DNA of 64,000 nucleotides from positions 2,604,001-2,668,000 of the forward strand of contig CM036753.1 of NCBI GenBank assembly GCA_020796225.1, given 5' to 3'. Position 1 is the first letter of the stretch. The number at the start of each line of letters is the position of its first letter. The stretch is from Arion vulgaris (lineage: Eukaryota > Mollusca > Gastropoda > Stylommatophora > Arionidae). Below the pieces are notes generated by a model, which worked only from the letters and a program-made list of their open reading frames with translations, was not told the DNA's origin and searched no databases. This document shows positions 34,980 through 44,826 of the stretch, piece after piece. Position numbers and translations under genes: made by a program.

Positions 34980-35205
34980 AAATGTGAAGGATTGACGTCA
35001 TTGTACCGGGTTCCCTCATATGGCTTCGTCCCTATCGCGAGTGGAGCACCAAGTGCGAGCTCCGTATCTCCAGCAACACTCCTTGAGATATCATGAAATA
35101 ATTGCCCATGTGACTAGGTCCGAGTTCTAACACACAACCTTCAGAACGGCAGGCAAGCGTTGTAACCACTTCGCCACAGATACGCTCGTATAGATTTCTA
35201 ATGTT
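34980..35205 (-). mobile_element. tRNA-derived SINE, family B copy 1
   Basis: On the minus strand, tggcgaagtggttacaacgc fits an A box and ttagaactcgg is a decayed B box. The body ends in gggaacccggtacaatgacg, shared with the copy at 39335-39560. Confidence 0.72.
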
Positions 35206-35232
35206 GATGTTAATATTGTTGTATCAAAGATG

Positions 35233-36115
35233 TTGTAGTTGAGCACATATACGAACTAAACAAACAAGCACATGTACGAACTAAACAAATGAGCACATGT
35301 ATGAACTAAACAAACAAGCACATGTACGAACTAAACAAACAAGCACATGTACGAACTAAACAAACAAGCACATGTACGAACTAAACAAACAAGCAGATGT
35401 ACGAACTAAACAAACCAGCAGATGTACGAACTAAACAAACCAGCAGATGTACGAACTAAACAAACAAGCACATGTACGAACTAAACAAATGAGCACATGT
35501 ATGAACTAAACAAACCAGCAGATGTACGAACTAAACAAACAAGCACATGTACGAACTAAACAAACAAGCACATGTACGAACTAAACAAACAAGCAGATGT
35601 ACGAACTAAACAAACCAGCAGATGTACGAACTAAACAAACAAGCAGATGTACGAACTAAACAAACCAGCAGATGTACGAACTAAACAAACAAGCACATGT
35701 ACGAACTAAACAAATGAGCACATGTATGAACTAAACAAACCAGCAGATGTACGAACTAAACAAACAAGCAGATGTACGAACTAAACAAACAAGCAGATGT
35801 ACGAACTAAACAAACCAGCAGATGTACGAACTAAACAAACAAGCAGATGTACGAACTAAACAAACCAGCAGATGTACGAACTAAACAAACAAGCAGATGT
35901 ACGAACTAAACAAACCAGCAGATGTACGAACTAAACAAACCAGCAGATGTACGAACTAAACAAACCAGCAGATGTACGAACTAAACAAATGAGCACATGT
36001 ACGAACTAAACAAACCAGCAGATGTACGAACTAAACAAATGAGCACATGTACGAACTAAACAAACCAGCAGATGTACGAACTAAACAAACCAGCACATGT
36101 ACGAACTAAACAAAC
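35233..36115. repeat. 25-bp tandem array, about 35 copies
   Basis: Unit acgaactaaacaaac plus aagcacatgt. Four variant forms (aagcac, aagcag, ccagcag and tgagcac) recur in blocks. Confidence 0.96.
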
Positions 36116-36467
36116 AACTTTGTTATAACAATATTGTCAGGTTGCTCTAATATTATACTGATTATTCTGTACAATATATATTGAAGACAATTTAGAGTTG
36201 ATAATAACAAACACAGAATACTGAAAAGAGTACACCAAGATATGACCAGAAAGTTATGCACAGTAAAACAAAATTAAGAAAAAAAACACCAACAACCACA
36301 TAATAGCAATATCAGCCAAAATAAAAACATTGAGCGTCAGTCATGGAAAAGACATCACAATTGAATACATGCACAACTGAAGATATTTTATATAATTAAA
36401 TAAGCTTAACGATATCAATTCTAACCAAATAATTGATATAATACTAGCCACATATATATAAATGAGT
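36116..36467. other. Single-copy AT-rich spacer
   Basis: Nothing recognised. Confidence 0.5.
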
Positions 36468-36795
36468 AGATGAACAAGAAACAAGGTGATGTTACAATGA
36501 CAAGATGAATAAGAAACAAGGTGATGTTACAATGACAAGATGAATGAACAAGAAACGAGGTGATGTTACAATGAGAAGATGAATAAGAAACAAGGTGATG
36601 TTACAATGACAAGATAAATAAGAAACAAGGTGATGTTACAATGACAAGATAAATAAGAAACAAGGTGATGTTACAATGACAAGATGAATAAATAAGAAAT
36701 AAAGTGATGTTACAATGACAAGATGAACAAGAAACAAGGTGATGTTACAATGACTAGATGAATGAACAAGAAACAAGGTGATGTTACAAACAAAT
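36468..36795. repeat. 35-bp tandem array with length variants, about 9 copies
   Basis: The unit contains acaaggtgatgttacaatga and caagatgaataagaa. Some units carry an added gaat/gaac (about 38-39 bp). Confidence 0.93.
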
Positions 36796-36893
36796 ACATA
36801 ATGATACGCACATTTCAAGTAGCAAATTAAATAGAGATGTGACAATTTAAGTGCATACTTTTGAGAAATCACAGACATAGATAGACGTAATAT

Positions 36894-37118
36894 TTATTGA
36901 CTGGCATCGACAGGGAAGTTGATAAGCGAGGTTGGGGAAGAGAACGAAACCAGAACAAGATAAACTGTAATGACGGAGTTGATGAAGATGGGACAAAATA
37001 GCAGTCGGTGCTGGAGTGTTCTAGTAACATTCTGTTTCATCTGATGATGATGATGTCTAAAATGACAAGTACTCTTCGTTTTCGGAGGAGCAAAGTCCCA
37101 TGGGTTTGTCCTTTCCAT
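36894..37118 (-). other. Small hydrophobic open frame with AATAAA at its stop (hypothetical)
   Basis: A minus-strand ATG frame of 74 codons lies in the intron between M2 and M3. Its second half (LLFCPIFINSVITVYLVLVS) is strongly hydrophobic and could span a membrane. The stop codon overlaps an AATAAA hexamer, and a potential acceptor (tctaag) just before the ATG would give a phase compatible with the M2 exon. These properties would suit an alternative 3' terminal exon, but a frame of this length can arise by chance in AT-rich intron DNA, and a short histidine run comes from a CATCATCATCAT repeat. No family recognised. Confidence 0.2.
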
Positions 37119-37267
37119 GTCTTAGACAAATCTTCTTTAAGCAAACCTTATAGTTGTTCAGCTTTTAAGTTGTTCAACCATTAAACCTCGGACATACACG
37201 AATTTGAATGAGAAACTTTACAAGTTTTTTGTCTATTGAGTTCAAGTAGTCAAGTAAATGAATCCAG

Positions 37268-37510
37268 TTTCATACCATGAGGTAAACTGGAGAAGACGGC
37301 CTTAGATCTGTATTTTTCATTGACCAAACGATGAGTGATGTCATCAACATTATATTAGCCGCCTGTACCGCCTGTACCGCCTGTACTACCATTGCTTTTC
37401 CAGTAACCAACTGAGGCAGCATGGTCAGATCGGGAAAAACAACACTTCTTCTACTGTGGAATTGAAACCGGACTAGACTAGTAAGAAGCGATTACACTAG
37501 CCAATGTACT
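37268..37510 (-). mobile_element. tRNA-derived SINE, family C copy 2
   Basis: Same order as copy 1: cataccatgaggtaaactgg, gatctgtatttttcattgac, gcttttccagtaaccaactg, ctactgtggaattgaaaccg. It has a local 9-bp triplication (gcctgtacc) at 37361-37390. Confidence 0.75.
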
Positions 37511-37989
37511 CTCTCGGCTTTCTGTTTTATTGTTGAGTAGCTAGGAATAGATGATGAACTAATATCAATTGTAAACAATGTAACACTGTGGGGATACTAA
37601 CACGTAACAAGATCTTCTTGTCTTGCTAAATCTATCTTTCATCAAGACAATGAGCACATCTAGACAAATATGCCGACTCACAAAGCAACAAAGTTACAAC
37701 AAAAATAATGAGTATGTCGAAGAGAAAATAAATTTTATAATATAGTTTAGACAGATTCTGCAGAAGCTGACTGGGAGATCATCTTCATCATTGCTTACTT
37801 GAGCTACAGAAGACAGTGAAGTTTATATAAGAGACAACATTGGATATATAGACAATATTTCAAGCAAACGAAAGAAAGGAAGGATCATTGCTTACAAGGA
37901 CACTCATGTTAACAAACGAAGGAAGAGTATTAAAACTGTAATCAAATGCCAACAAATATTTGTACAAGACTTTATCTTTCTGTTTCAAG
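37511..37989. other. Single-copy AT-rich spacer
   Basis: Nothing recognised; small open frames only. Confidence 0.5.
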
Positions 37990-38033
37990 TGAATAAGAAG
38001 TTGTAAGAACCCCAGGAAAGCACAAGTGCTAAT

Positions 38034-38350
38034 GAATATGTTAAATAAATAGTCAGTAAACAAATATTAAGGGCCTCTTGAAATGCTTTTTTTTTACCAA
38101 ATTCAGGATTGGAACTATAAACCTTTATTACTTATGGCACCATTTGCAAATTCCTAGAGATGAGAGTTTTTCTTAATTCAGAGCATAACATCAAAGTGCT
38201 AGCTAATCGTGTTATGAAAAGCGCTGCTCTGCAGGGCTAGGAAATGGAAACCGGAAGTAGTAAAGGTTTGTGCTTCGAATCCTGAATTTAGTAAAAAAAT
38301 ATGTCCGGAGGAGGTCCTTAATTCTTATTTACTGTCTATTTATTTAACAT
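38034..38350. mobile_element. Fold-back (inverted-repeat) element
   Basis: atgttaaataaatag at 38037-38051 through aaattcaggattggaac and attcctag is mirrored on the other strand by ctaggaaat ... cttcgaatcctgaattt and ctatttatttaacat (to about 38346). Arms are about 120 bp with several mismatches around a short centre near 38190. The arms match the inverted ends of the element at 100-1150, including aagtattRggg-like and gaatcc motifs. Confidence 0.75.
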
Positions 38351-38504
38351 ATCTTTCTGTTTGTCAAGGACATTGTGCTCTTCTAGCTCACGGGAACAAA
38401 CTATAGAACATGTTCTACACACACTTTTATCTGTACAGACATTATTCAAAGTAATACTGATCTAATTTAGTCAAAAACATTACAGAAACAAATATAAAAA
38501 AACA

Positions 38505-38628
38505 ACAACTTAGAAACAAACAATAGGGTAGTCCATCATGAGATCAAATAATATAGTGTAAACAACTTAGAAACAAACAATAGGGTAGTCCATCATGAGA
38601 TCAAATAATATAGTGTAAACAAGTTAAG
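38505..38628. repeat. Two-copy tandem duplication, ~60 bp
   Basis: aacaacttagaaacaaacaa and tagggtagtccatcatgaga occur twice in succession with no visible difference, so the duplication is recent. Confidence 0.93.
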
Positions 38629-38786
38629 CAATCACATTACCATTACCAATATGTGTACATAATTACCAATATTAATAGTTATATCAACGTTACAGTTACA
38701 TTACTGAAATATTATTTTGATTGTAATCACTATCTTGAGCCTCGTTGATAACACTTTGATGACAAACATAAGGTATGACAACTTAC

Positions 38787-38897
38787 CTACAAGAGGTAAA
38801 TCTTCAGATGTTGGCGGCATTTTGTCAGCGACTATCATTAAAAAAACAGTCATAGACAGCAGTGTTGTGATTCCCATAGCTATCTTCTCTCCAGAGT
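38787..38897 (-). CDS. nAChR alpha-like: nAChR exon: pore-lining segment M2
   Basis: 111 bp (2 + 36 codons + 1). The translation [19 protein letters not shown] followed by [18 protein letters not shown] is the complete M2 pore helix and M2-M3 linker. Numbered in the standard way, -1' is Glu, 0' Lys, 9' Leu (the gate) and 20' Asp, giving a cation-selective pore. Position 2' is Ala rather than the common Thr/Ser, which lines the narrowest part of the pore. The acceptor (cttgaacag) has a weak pyrimidine tract; the donor is GTAG/gtaagt, a strong site. The final split codon G+GT joins correctly to either of the two M3 exons. No minisatellite borders this donor. Confidence 0.94.
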
Positions 38898-39334
38898 CTG
38901 TTCAAGTGAACGTATACAAGATTGAGAGATAACAGTCCATTAGTTTCTCAGTTTGTTAGTGTAAGCACGGCAGTGTGTCATTGAAAGGAAATTCAGATAT
39001 TAGTAAACAAATGACACCAAGAGAAAGAAATGAGAACAAGAGAAAGAAATGAGAACAAGAGAAAGAAATGAGGACATCAGTATCATAGAAATGTGTCAAA
39101 CTATCAACTATCTATTCATTTTGTTGTCTGTGTCCTGTTTGTACATCAGTATCATAGAAATGTGTAAACTATAAACTTCTACTATCACTCAACTTCAACT
39201 ATAGTATCAACTATCTATTCATTTGTTGGTTCCTGTTTTGTGTTACAATTATGTGGGTTCTTGTCCTGTAGTTCCATGTAGTCCTAGGATCCATGAGCTG
39301 CTACTGATTAATGTCCTAAAAAGGGTACAAAGGC
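38898..39334. other. Intron between M1 and M2 exons, small repeats only
   Basis: It has three copies of an 18-19-bp unit (gagaacaagagaaagaaat) at 39015-39070, and a near duplication around tcagtatcatagaaatgtgt at 39078 and 39146. Confidence 0.6.
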
Positions 39335-39560
39335 GAAGGATTAACTTCGTTGCGCCGGGTTCCCCTATATAGCTCTGTCCCAGTCGGCAGAGATGGCATG
39401 ACACCTGTCGACAGCATTGCACGAACTCCGTAACTCTGGCAGAAATTCTAGAGATCTCATGAAAAAGATGCATATGTGTTTCGGAATAGATTCGAACCCA
39501 CAGCGCTCAGTATGGTTCAGAACGGATTAATATGCTTTAGTACAGGCATTGCATTTCTTT
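39335..39560 (-). mobile_element. tRNA-derived SINE, family B copy 2
   Basis: The minus strand has gggttcgaatctattccg (good B box) and a body with gtgcaatgctgtcgac, ending gggaacccggcgcaacgaag. Collinear with 34980-35205. Confidence 0.72.
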
Positions 39561-39707
39561 TATTGTAAGTAAGCAAATGAGACTATAAATTCGTTCTTAA
39601 TTTCTCTCTCCCCCTCTTTCTGTCTCTCTTTCTCTCTGTATATATATAAATATATGACATGCTAATTTCTACCTAATCTGAAAACATGTTCAATTATCAA
39701 TTTATTC

Positions 39708-40374
39708 CTGACAGTAAAACATAAAATTAATTTCTTGCTGATAGTAAAGCATAAAATTAATTTCTTGCTGATAGTAAAACATAAAATTAATTTCTTGCTG
39801 ACAGTAAAACATAAAATCAATTTCTTGCTGACAGTAAAACATAAAATTAATTTCTTGCTGACAGTAAAACATAAAATTAATTTCTTGCTGACAGTAAAAC
39901 ATAAAATTAATTTCTTGCTGACAGTAAAACATAAAATCAATTTCTTGCTGACAGTAAAACATAAAATTAATTTCTTGCTGACAGTAAAACAAAAAATTAA
40001 TTTCTTGCTGACAGTAAAACATAAAATCAATTTCTTGCTGACAGTAAATCATAAAATCAATTTCTTCCTGACAGTAAATCATAAAATCAATTTCTTGCTG
40101 ACAGTAAAACATAAAATTAATTTCTTGCTGACAGTAAAACATAAAATCAATTTCTTGCTGACAGTAAATCATAAAATCAATTTCTTCCTGACAGTAAATC
40201 ATAAAATCAATTTCTTGCTGACAGTAAATCATAAAATCAATTTCTTGCTGACAGTAAATCATAAAATCAATTTCTTGCTAACCTGAAGGCATATAAAATC
40301 AATTTCTTGCTGACAGTAAAACATAAAATCAATTTCTTCCTGACAGTAAAACATAAAATCAATTTCTTGCTAAC
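39708..40374. repeat. 30-bp tandem array starting at the M1 exon donor, about 22 copies
   Basis: The plus-strand unit is ataaaatcaatttcttgctg plus acagtaaaac. Two units at the exon side carry aacctgaaggcat in place of the usual tail: one is the exon end and donor itself, the other an exact copy at 40277-40300. The array touches the exon without a gap. Confidence 0.96.
40277..40300 (-). promoter_or_regulatory. Duplicated (decoy) 5' splice site of the M1 exon
   Basis: On the minus strand, tatgccttcag/gttagcaag is an exact repeat of the real exon-intron boundary at 40375. A splicing machine choosing it would add about 98 bases of array to the mRNA. Confidence 0.7.
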
Positions 40375-40525
40375 CTGAAGGCATATAAAATCCGAGAAGA
40401 GCCACAAGCGTGATAAGGATGCATGGAAAAACCATGTTGAAAACATAGAATAGTGGTCGTCTTTTAATCCGTATGTGGTTTTTTATAAACACATAGGGTA
40501 CTGGACAACAGGAGAACGTAACCAC
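40375..40525 (-). CDS. nAChR alpha-like: nAChR exon: loop C vicinal cysteines and transmembrane segment M1
   Basis: 50 codons plus one base. VVTFSCCPVPYVFIKNHIRI contains the adjacent Cys pair that defines alpha subunits and contacts agonist. The Pro/Tyr pattern after it is kept, although the usual CCPEPYPD is altered to CCPVPYVF. Next come KRRPLFYVFNMVFPC and ILITLVALLGFYMPS, the classical M1 helix with its conserved Pro-Cys. The split codon G+AC joins to the M2 exon as PSDSGEK, exactly the family sequence. Acceptor ctattccag, donor CAG/gttagc. Beyond the donor lies a 30-bp minisatellite that carries one exact extra copy of the exon end and donor (40277-40300). An altered residue pattern near the agonist site could affect pharmacology; that is inference. 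Confidence 0.94.
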
Positions 40526-40857
40526 CTGGAATAGATCACAACATGATCAACTTTATAATAGTAAAATGAACATGATGTTAGCTACTCAGTTAGTTAGTTA
40601 CTTAGCTAGGGGTTATCTGCAGCTATTGTTACTGGAACCACTAGTGTGTCCTACTCTCAGTCAATGCTTCGGACGGTCCGTCTAAAATAGCAAGTTGCGG
40701 TATCAGTGAATGTTGGTCACCAAAGTTTTCAGTCTCCAGAGTCTTGTGCGAATTTACTGTTCTGGACATGCGGATGTTGGCGGCAGTGAGACTCAAGGAA
40801 ATGCACTTTAACAGTACAGATTGTGGGGATGTTGAAGATGAACAAGGCGTGATGATC
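40526..40857. other. Intron sequence upstream of the M1 exon
   Basis: Contains the acceptor tract of the M1 exon (40526-40545). No further exon recognised. Confidence 0.5.
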
Positions 40858-41578
40858 TTTGTTTTCTCGAGAAGCACTTCACGAATGCGGCACACTACAA
40901 TTGATGTTTTCTCGAGAAGCACTTCACGAATGCGGCACACTACAATTGATGTTTTCTCGAGAAGCACTTCACGAATGCGGCACACTACAATTGATGTTTT
41001 CTCGAGAAGCACTTCACGAATGCGGCACACTACAATTGATGTTTTCTCGAGAAGCACTTCACGAATGCGACACACTGTAATTGATGTTTTCTCAAGAAGC
41101 ACTTCACGAATGCGGCACACTACAATTGATGTTTTCTCGAGAAGCACTTCACGAATGCGGCACACTACAATTGATGTTTTCTCGAGAAGCACTTCACGAA
41201 TGCGGCACACTACAATTGATGTTTTCTCGAGAAGCACTTCACGAATGCGACACACTGCAATTGATGTTTTCTCAAGAAGCACTTCACGAATGCGGCACAC
41301 TACAATTGATGTTTTCTCGAGAAGCACTTCACGAATGCGACACACTACAATTGATGTTTTTAAGAGAAGCACTTCACGAATGCGACACACTACAATTGAT
41401 GTTTTCTCGAGAAGCACTTCACGAATGCGGCACTACAATTGATGTTTTTAAGAGAAGCACTTCACGAATGCGGCACTACAATTGATGTTTTCTCGAGAAG
41501 CACTTCACGAATGCGGCACACTACAATTGATGTTTTTAAGAGAAGCACTTCACGAATGCGGCACTACAATTGATGTTT
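40858..41578. repeat. 45-bp tandem array, about 16 copies
   Basis: The unit includes gttttctcgagaagcacttc, acgaatgcggcacactacaa and ttgat. Most units contain CTCGAG. Variants cgaatgcgac and tttttaagag recur at intervals. As 45 is a multiple of three, open frames of the array on both strands are artefacts. Confidence 0.96.
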
Positions 41579-42300
41579 TTTAAGAATTCTAATTCAAAGA
41601 AGTTAGCAATTACAAATCGTACAAGTAGAACTGGAATGGGGAGCAGCAATATAAGAGTATGTTTAACCAGTGAGTCACAGAAACCATCAGCATGCATACC
41701 CACAGACATCTGCTGGAGAAGACTAAGCGCCTATAGGTCTACTAGGAATGCTTTGATGTGATTTCAGAAACCAGTAACTTGCAGATTCTTGAAACTAATT
41801 GAGATATTCATTTCGGTTCTTTCTTTTCGCCATTTTCCCTGTTCATTTCATTTTCCATGTTCATTTTTGGTCAATATTTACAAAACCTGGTCTTGTTTCA
41901 TTGACACGCCAGTTTGAAATTAATGGACACATAAACTAAAGACACATACACTAACTAATCTGGTTCTGGTTGGCCCATTTCCGTTTTTGCCGACGCTAGT
42001 ATGTCATCTGTGCTCTAAAGAGGCCCGAGTTAGCATTAAAATCCATGTCAATGACACATACCACGATCAAGATCTGTCTGCGACTAGAGCAGTCTTCCAC
42101 AAATGTTCCATGATATTTCACGAACATTGTTACCTTCTAGTGTATTCAAGTAGACTTTCAACGTTTCATGTTTATATATACAAACGTTTCTCCATGCTTC
42201 TCTAGTCTATTCATGATTCACTCCGGGCCTTGTATTCACTGCTATCCGTTATCTAATATTACCAAAGGAGATCAGTTTCAACGAATATTCCAGACTGATC
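41579..42300. other. Single-copy spacer
   Basis: Two modest plus-strand open frames (41570-41761, 41987-42205) show no family resemblance. Nothing else recognised. Confidence 0.45.
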
Positions 42301-42419
42301 TCTGTTGACGTCATACTTACCCTCTCCCTTCTCTTCTGAAGGACGTCATACCTACCTCTCTGTCTCTCCTATATGAATTCACACATTTCTCTCTTCTATA
42401 TAACTTCATACCTACCTAC

Positions 42420-42464
<45 letters not shown>

Positions 42465-42466
42465 TA
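42300..42466. repeat. CT-rich degenerate repeats and CT microsatellite
   Basis: Diverged units such as ttcatacctacctacctatc and gtcatacctacctctctgtc, then a pure (ct)n run at 42426-42462. They resemble the CT-rich array at 44580-46530, suggesting the Penelope-like element was inserted into one larger array. Confidence 0.7.
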
Positions 42467-42677
42467 ATGACTTTATAAGATACATCGATGACTGTATTAA
42501 CATTACTGATATGCCTGAAGCTGATTTGTCACGCTTCATAAATTTCATTAATGTTTTCAACCTTGCTATTCAATTCACCTCTCACATCTCCACTTCTTGT
42601 GTCAACTTTCTTGACATCACTATCACTATCAACCTATCCATCATCACAACATCAGTTTATTATAAGCCTACTGATAA
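42467..42677 (+). pseudogene. Penelope-like reverse transcriptase fragment, part 1
   Basis: FIRYIDDCINITDMPEADLS contains the (Y/F)IDD catalytic motif in the Penelope-type setting. INFLDITITI and SVYYKPTD follow, equivalents of the family's NFLDVT and YxKPTD blocks. It stops at the junction with the RTE insert. Confidence 0.85.
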
Positions 42678-43345
42678 TAATAATAATTCCTCTCGTACCG
42701 TTATACGTTACATAGGGTGTGCAAGTAATTTCTCCATACCCCTCTATCCTGGGCAACTCGCTCAATTTCCTCCATGGAACTGAGACCGATATTTATTGCC
42801 TCTCTCAGCACAGTTCGTTTCAGGGTCTCCTTAGGTTGTCCTCTCTTTCTTGAACCCTTTGCATCCCACTCCAATGCCTGCTTTGATATTTGTTGATCAT
42901 TTCTCCTCAAGGTGTACCCAACATATCTCCATCTTCTCTTTCTTATAACAGTTGTCACTAGTGGTTGACCAGACATTTCTCTGATTTCATCACTTCTCCT
43001 GAATTCGTTCCATTTTATATTCATTATTTTTCGCAGACATCTATTTTCAAATGCATTCAACTTGCTTTCTATATCTTTAGTCATTTTCCAACTCTTGCTG
43101 GCATATCTTAGGATTGATACAACATTTGAATTGAAAATGCGTAATTTAGTTTTAATACTATATAATTTGCAGTTCATATTTTATTTAGACTTTTAAAAGC
43201 TGATGTTGCTTTGCCAATTCGTATGATAATTTCTTTTTTAACATTTTCATTTTAGATTCAGGGTGATATCTGCATTACTTGCCATAGGTGTCTTCATTAT
43301 ATTTGTTTTTTAAACCTATCAATGCACATAGTTTTCTCCTTTATA
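42678..43345 (-). mobile_element. RTE-like LINE 3' fragment nested in the Penelope-like element
   Basis: The minus-strand frame 42701-43177 is an almost intact RTE ORF2 C-terminus: LRIFNSNVVSILRYASKSW, then NRCLRKIMNIKWNEFRRSDE, RKRRWRYVGYTLRR and RVAQDRGVWRNY before the stop. Farther upstream, RIGKATSAFKSLNKI is visible after a stop. The 3' end is an (att)n tail (42675-42690). The related decayed copy is at 47020-47500. Confidence 0.9.
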
Positions 43346-44160
43346 CTTTTTTCCCATCCCCAGGCTTGTTCTGATTCTTTGCCATTCTCCCAACTTATGC
43401 GCCTTCGTCGCCTTTGTAGCGAGGACGATGATTTTCTTGGTAGAGCTCGCGATATGCTTGATTTCTTCCGCAAGCGCCTATACCCGGAGAAGGTGCTTGT
43501 ATCTGCGATGCATCGAGTTCAGAAATATACTCGCCAGGAGGCTTTTACCAACCAACATAGAACTTCCAACTCTGACAGGGTTAAACGTATCTTAACTTTC
43601 CACCCTCATAGTTCACTGGTGAAAAATGTTTTATTCTGTTATCTGTCTATCCTTTATTCAGATCCTGAGACACGTTCAGTCTTCCATAACTATCATTTGG
43701 TGGATTACAGACGGGACAGAAGTGTTGGTACATAGTCGCCTCAAGTCCAATGTCCAGAGTCATTTTGGCACCGTCCAGTGTGGCCATCGACGTTGAAATA
43801 CGTGTGCTTATGTGATACAGATCCGTACTGTATCTTTTCCTAAAGCCACGTTTGTTATTGAAGATGGTTTCGCATGCGAGTCCCGCAATATAATCTACGC
43901 CATCAATTGCAAGCGGTGTGACAAGGCACATATCGGCGAAACAGGCAAAAATGCTTAGTGACCGTTTCGGCCAACACTTGAGCGATGTACGCCAATGCTC
44001 TGTGAACCCTGTAGCCACTCATTTCAATGGAACTGACCATTTGGGAGCTCGCGACGTCCAGGTCCCGGCCATCCGATCATGTACCTCTGATGATCGTAGT
44101 CGATGTGCTCTGGAGAATCGTTTTATTCGTTATATGGTACCTTGACCTCATGGACTCAAT
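43346..44160 (+). pseudogene. Penelope-like ORF, part 2: thumb/linker and GIY-YIG endonuclease
   Basis: Frame one (43346-43735) has LPFSQLMRLRRLCSEDDDF, then VKRILTFHPHSSLVKNVLF and SDPETRSVFHNYHLVDYRRD, all standard Penelope blocks. After a TAG and a frameshift come IIYAINCKRCDKAHIGETG (the GIY-YIG endonuclease start, in divergent form) and MLSDRFGQHLSDVRQCSVNP, ending PHGLNA. Dead through one stop and at least two frameshifts. Confidence 0.88.
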
Positions 44161-44372
44161 GCCTCATTTCATGCTTCTTAGTACTTTCTCTTCTCATGCT
44201 CCATATTCTATATGTGTATATGTTCAATGTATATAGTTATTATTTACTTGATTTTTATTGTTTCTCTCTTTCCCACTTCTAGTTTTTCGATTATTAGTTA
44301 TTATTTTAGTCACAGATTTCATTTTATGTGATATCTGTGTTGTCTAAAAGTAGTTGTTGAAATTCGTAGCCT

Positions 44373-44460
44373 GTTGTATCGCTTGCTTGATAAGGCCTTT
44401 TAGTTGAAACTTGTGCATATTGTCATTGTTTTGTATTTTTTAAACTACAGTATTTGTTAT
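44373..44460 (+). other. Penelope-like 3' tail with ribozyme-like core
   Basis: gttgtatcgcttgcttgata, aggcctttta and gttgaaacttg resemble the layout of hammerhead ribozymes reported in Penelope-like elements (CUGAUGA, a short stem-loop, then GAAA). Here the core is UUGAUAA, so catalysis is doubtful. The two GTTG repeats bounding the segment at 44373 and 44403 are exactly 30 bp apart. Confidence 0.4.
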
Positions 44461-44579
44461 ATTGTCCGCCATTATAGTGACTGCGGTCTCCACCTTTATC
44501 GAGTTATGACCTTGCTCATATCTAGTCATGTTTCTCTGTCATATTGTATAACTGCATACTTTGTATCTTCTTCTCTGTC
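44461..44579. other. Spacer between Penelope-like tail and CT-rich array
   Basis: No element recognised. Confidence 0.4.
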
Positions 44580-44794
44580 CAGATTATTATACGTCTCCAC
44601 TCTCTCTCTATTCTGTATGACTTGATACTATCTCCACGTTTCTCTCTTCTTCTGTATGACTTGTTACATACTCCTCTCTCTCTCTCTCTCTCTCTTTCTG
44701 TATGACTTGATACATACTCCTCCATTCTCTCTCTTTCTGTATGACTTGTTACATACCCTCCACTCTCTCTCTCTCTTGTATGACTTGTTACATC

Positions 44795-44826
<32 letters not shown>

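Larger units (their letters stand above)
42467..44460 (+). mobile_element. Penelope-like retroelement, 5' truncated and interrupted
   Basis: The element starts within the reverse transcriptase (FIRYIDDC box near 42470) and ends after the endonuclease domain plus a 3' UTR of about 300 bp. The 3' tail (gttgtatcgcttgcttgata to ctacagtatttgttat) matches the terminal part of the element at 20960-26235. An RTE fragment on the opposite strand splits the reverse transcriptase at about 42678-43345. Stops and frameshifts make it non-functional. Confidence 0.88.

Noticed and set aside
40641..41485. Open frames on both strands of the 45-bp array
   Set aside because: Period divisible by three and no stops; no evidence of coding.
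41987..42205. Small Cys/His-containing frame (VCHLCSKE) as a zinc-finger exon
   Set aside because: Only one CxxC pair, no spaced His/Cys partner in a finger pattern, no splice sites that fit.
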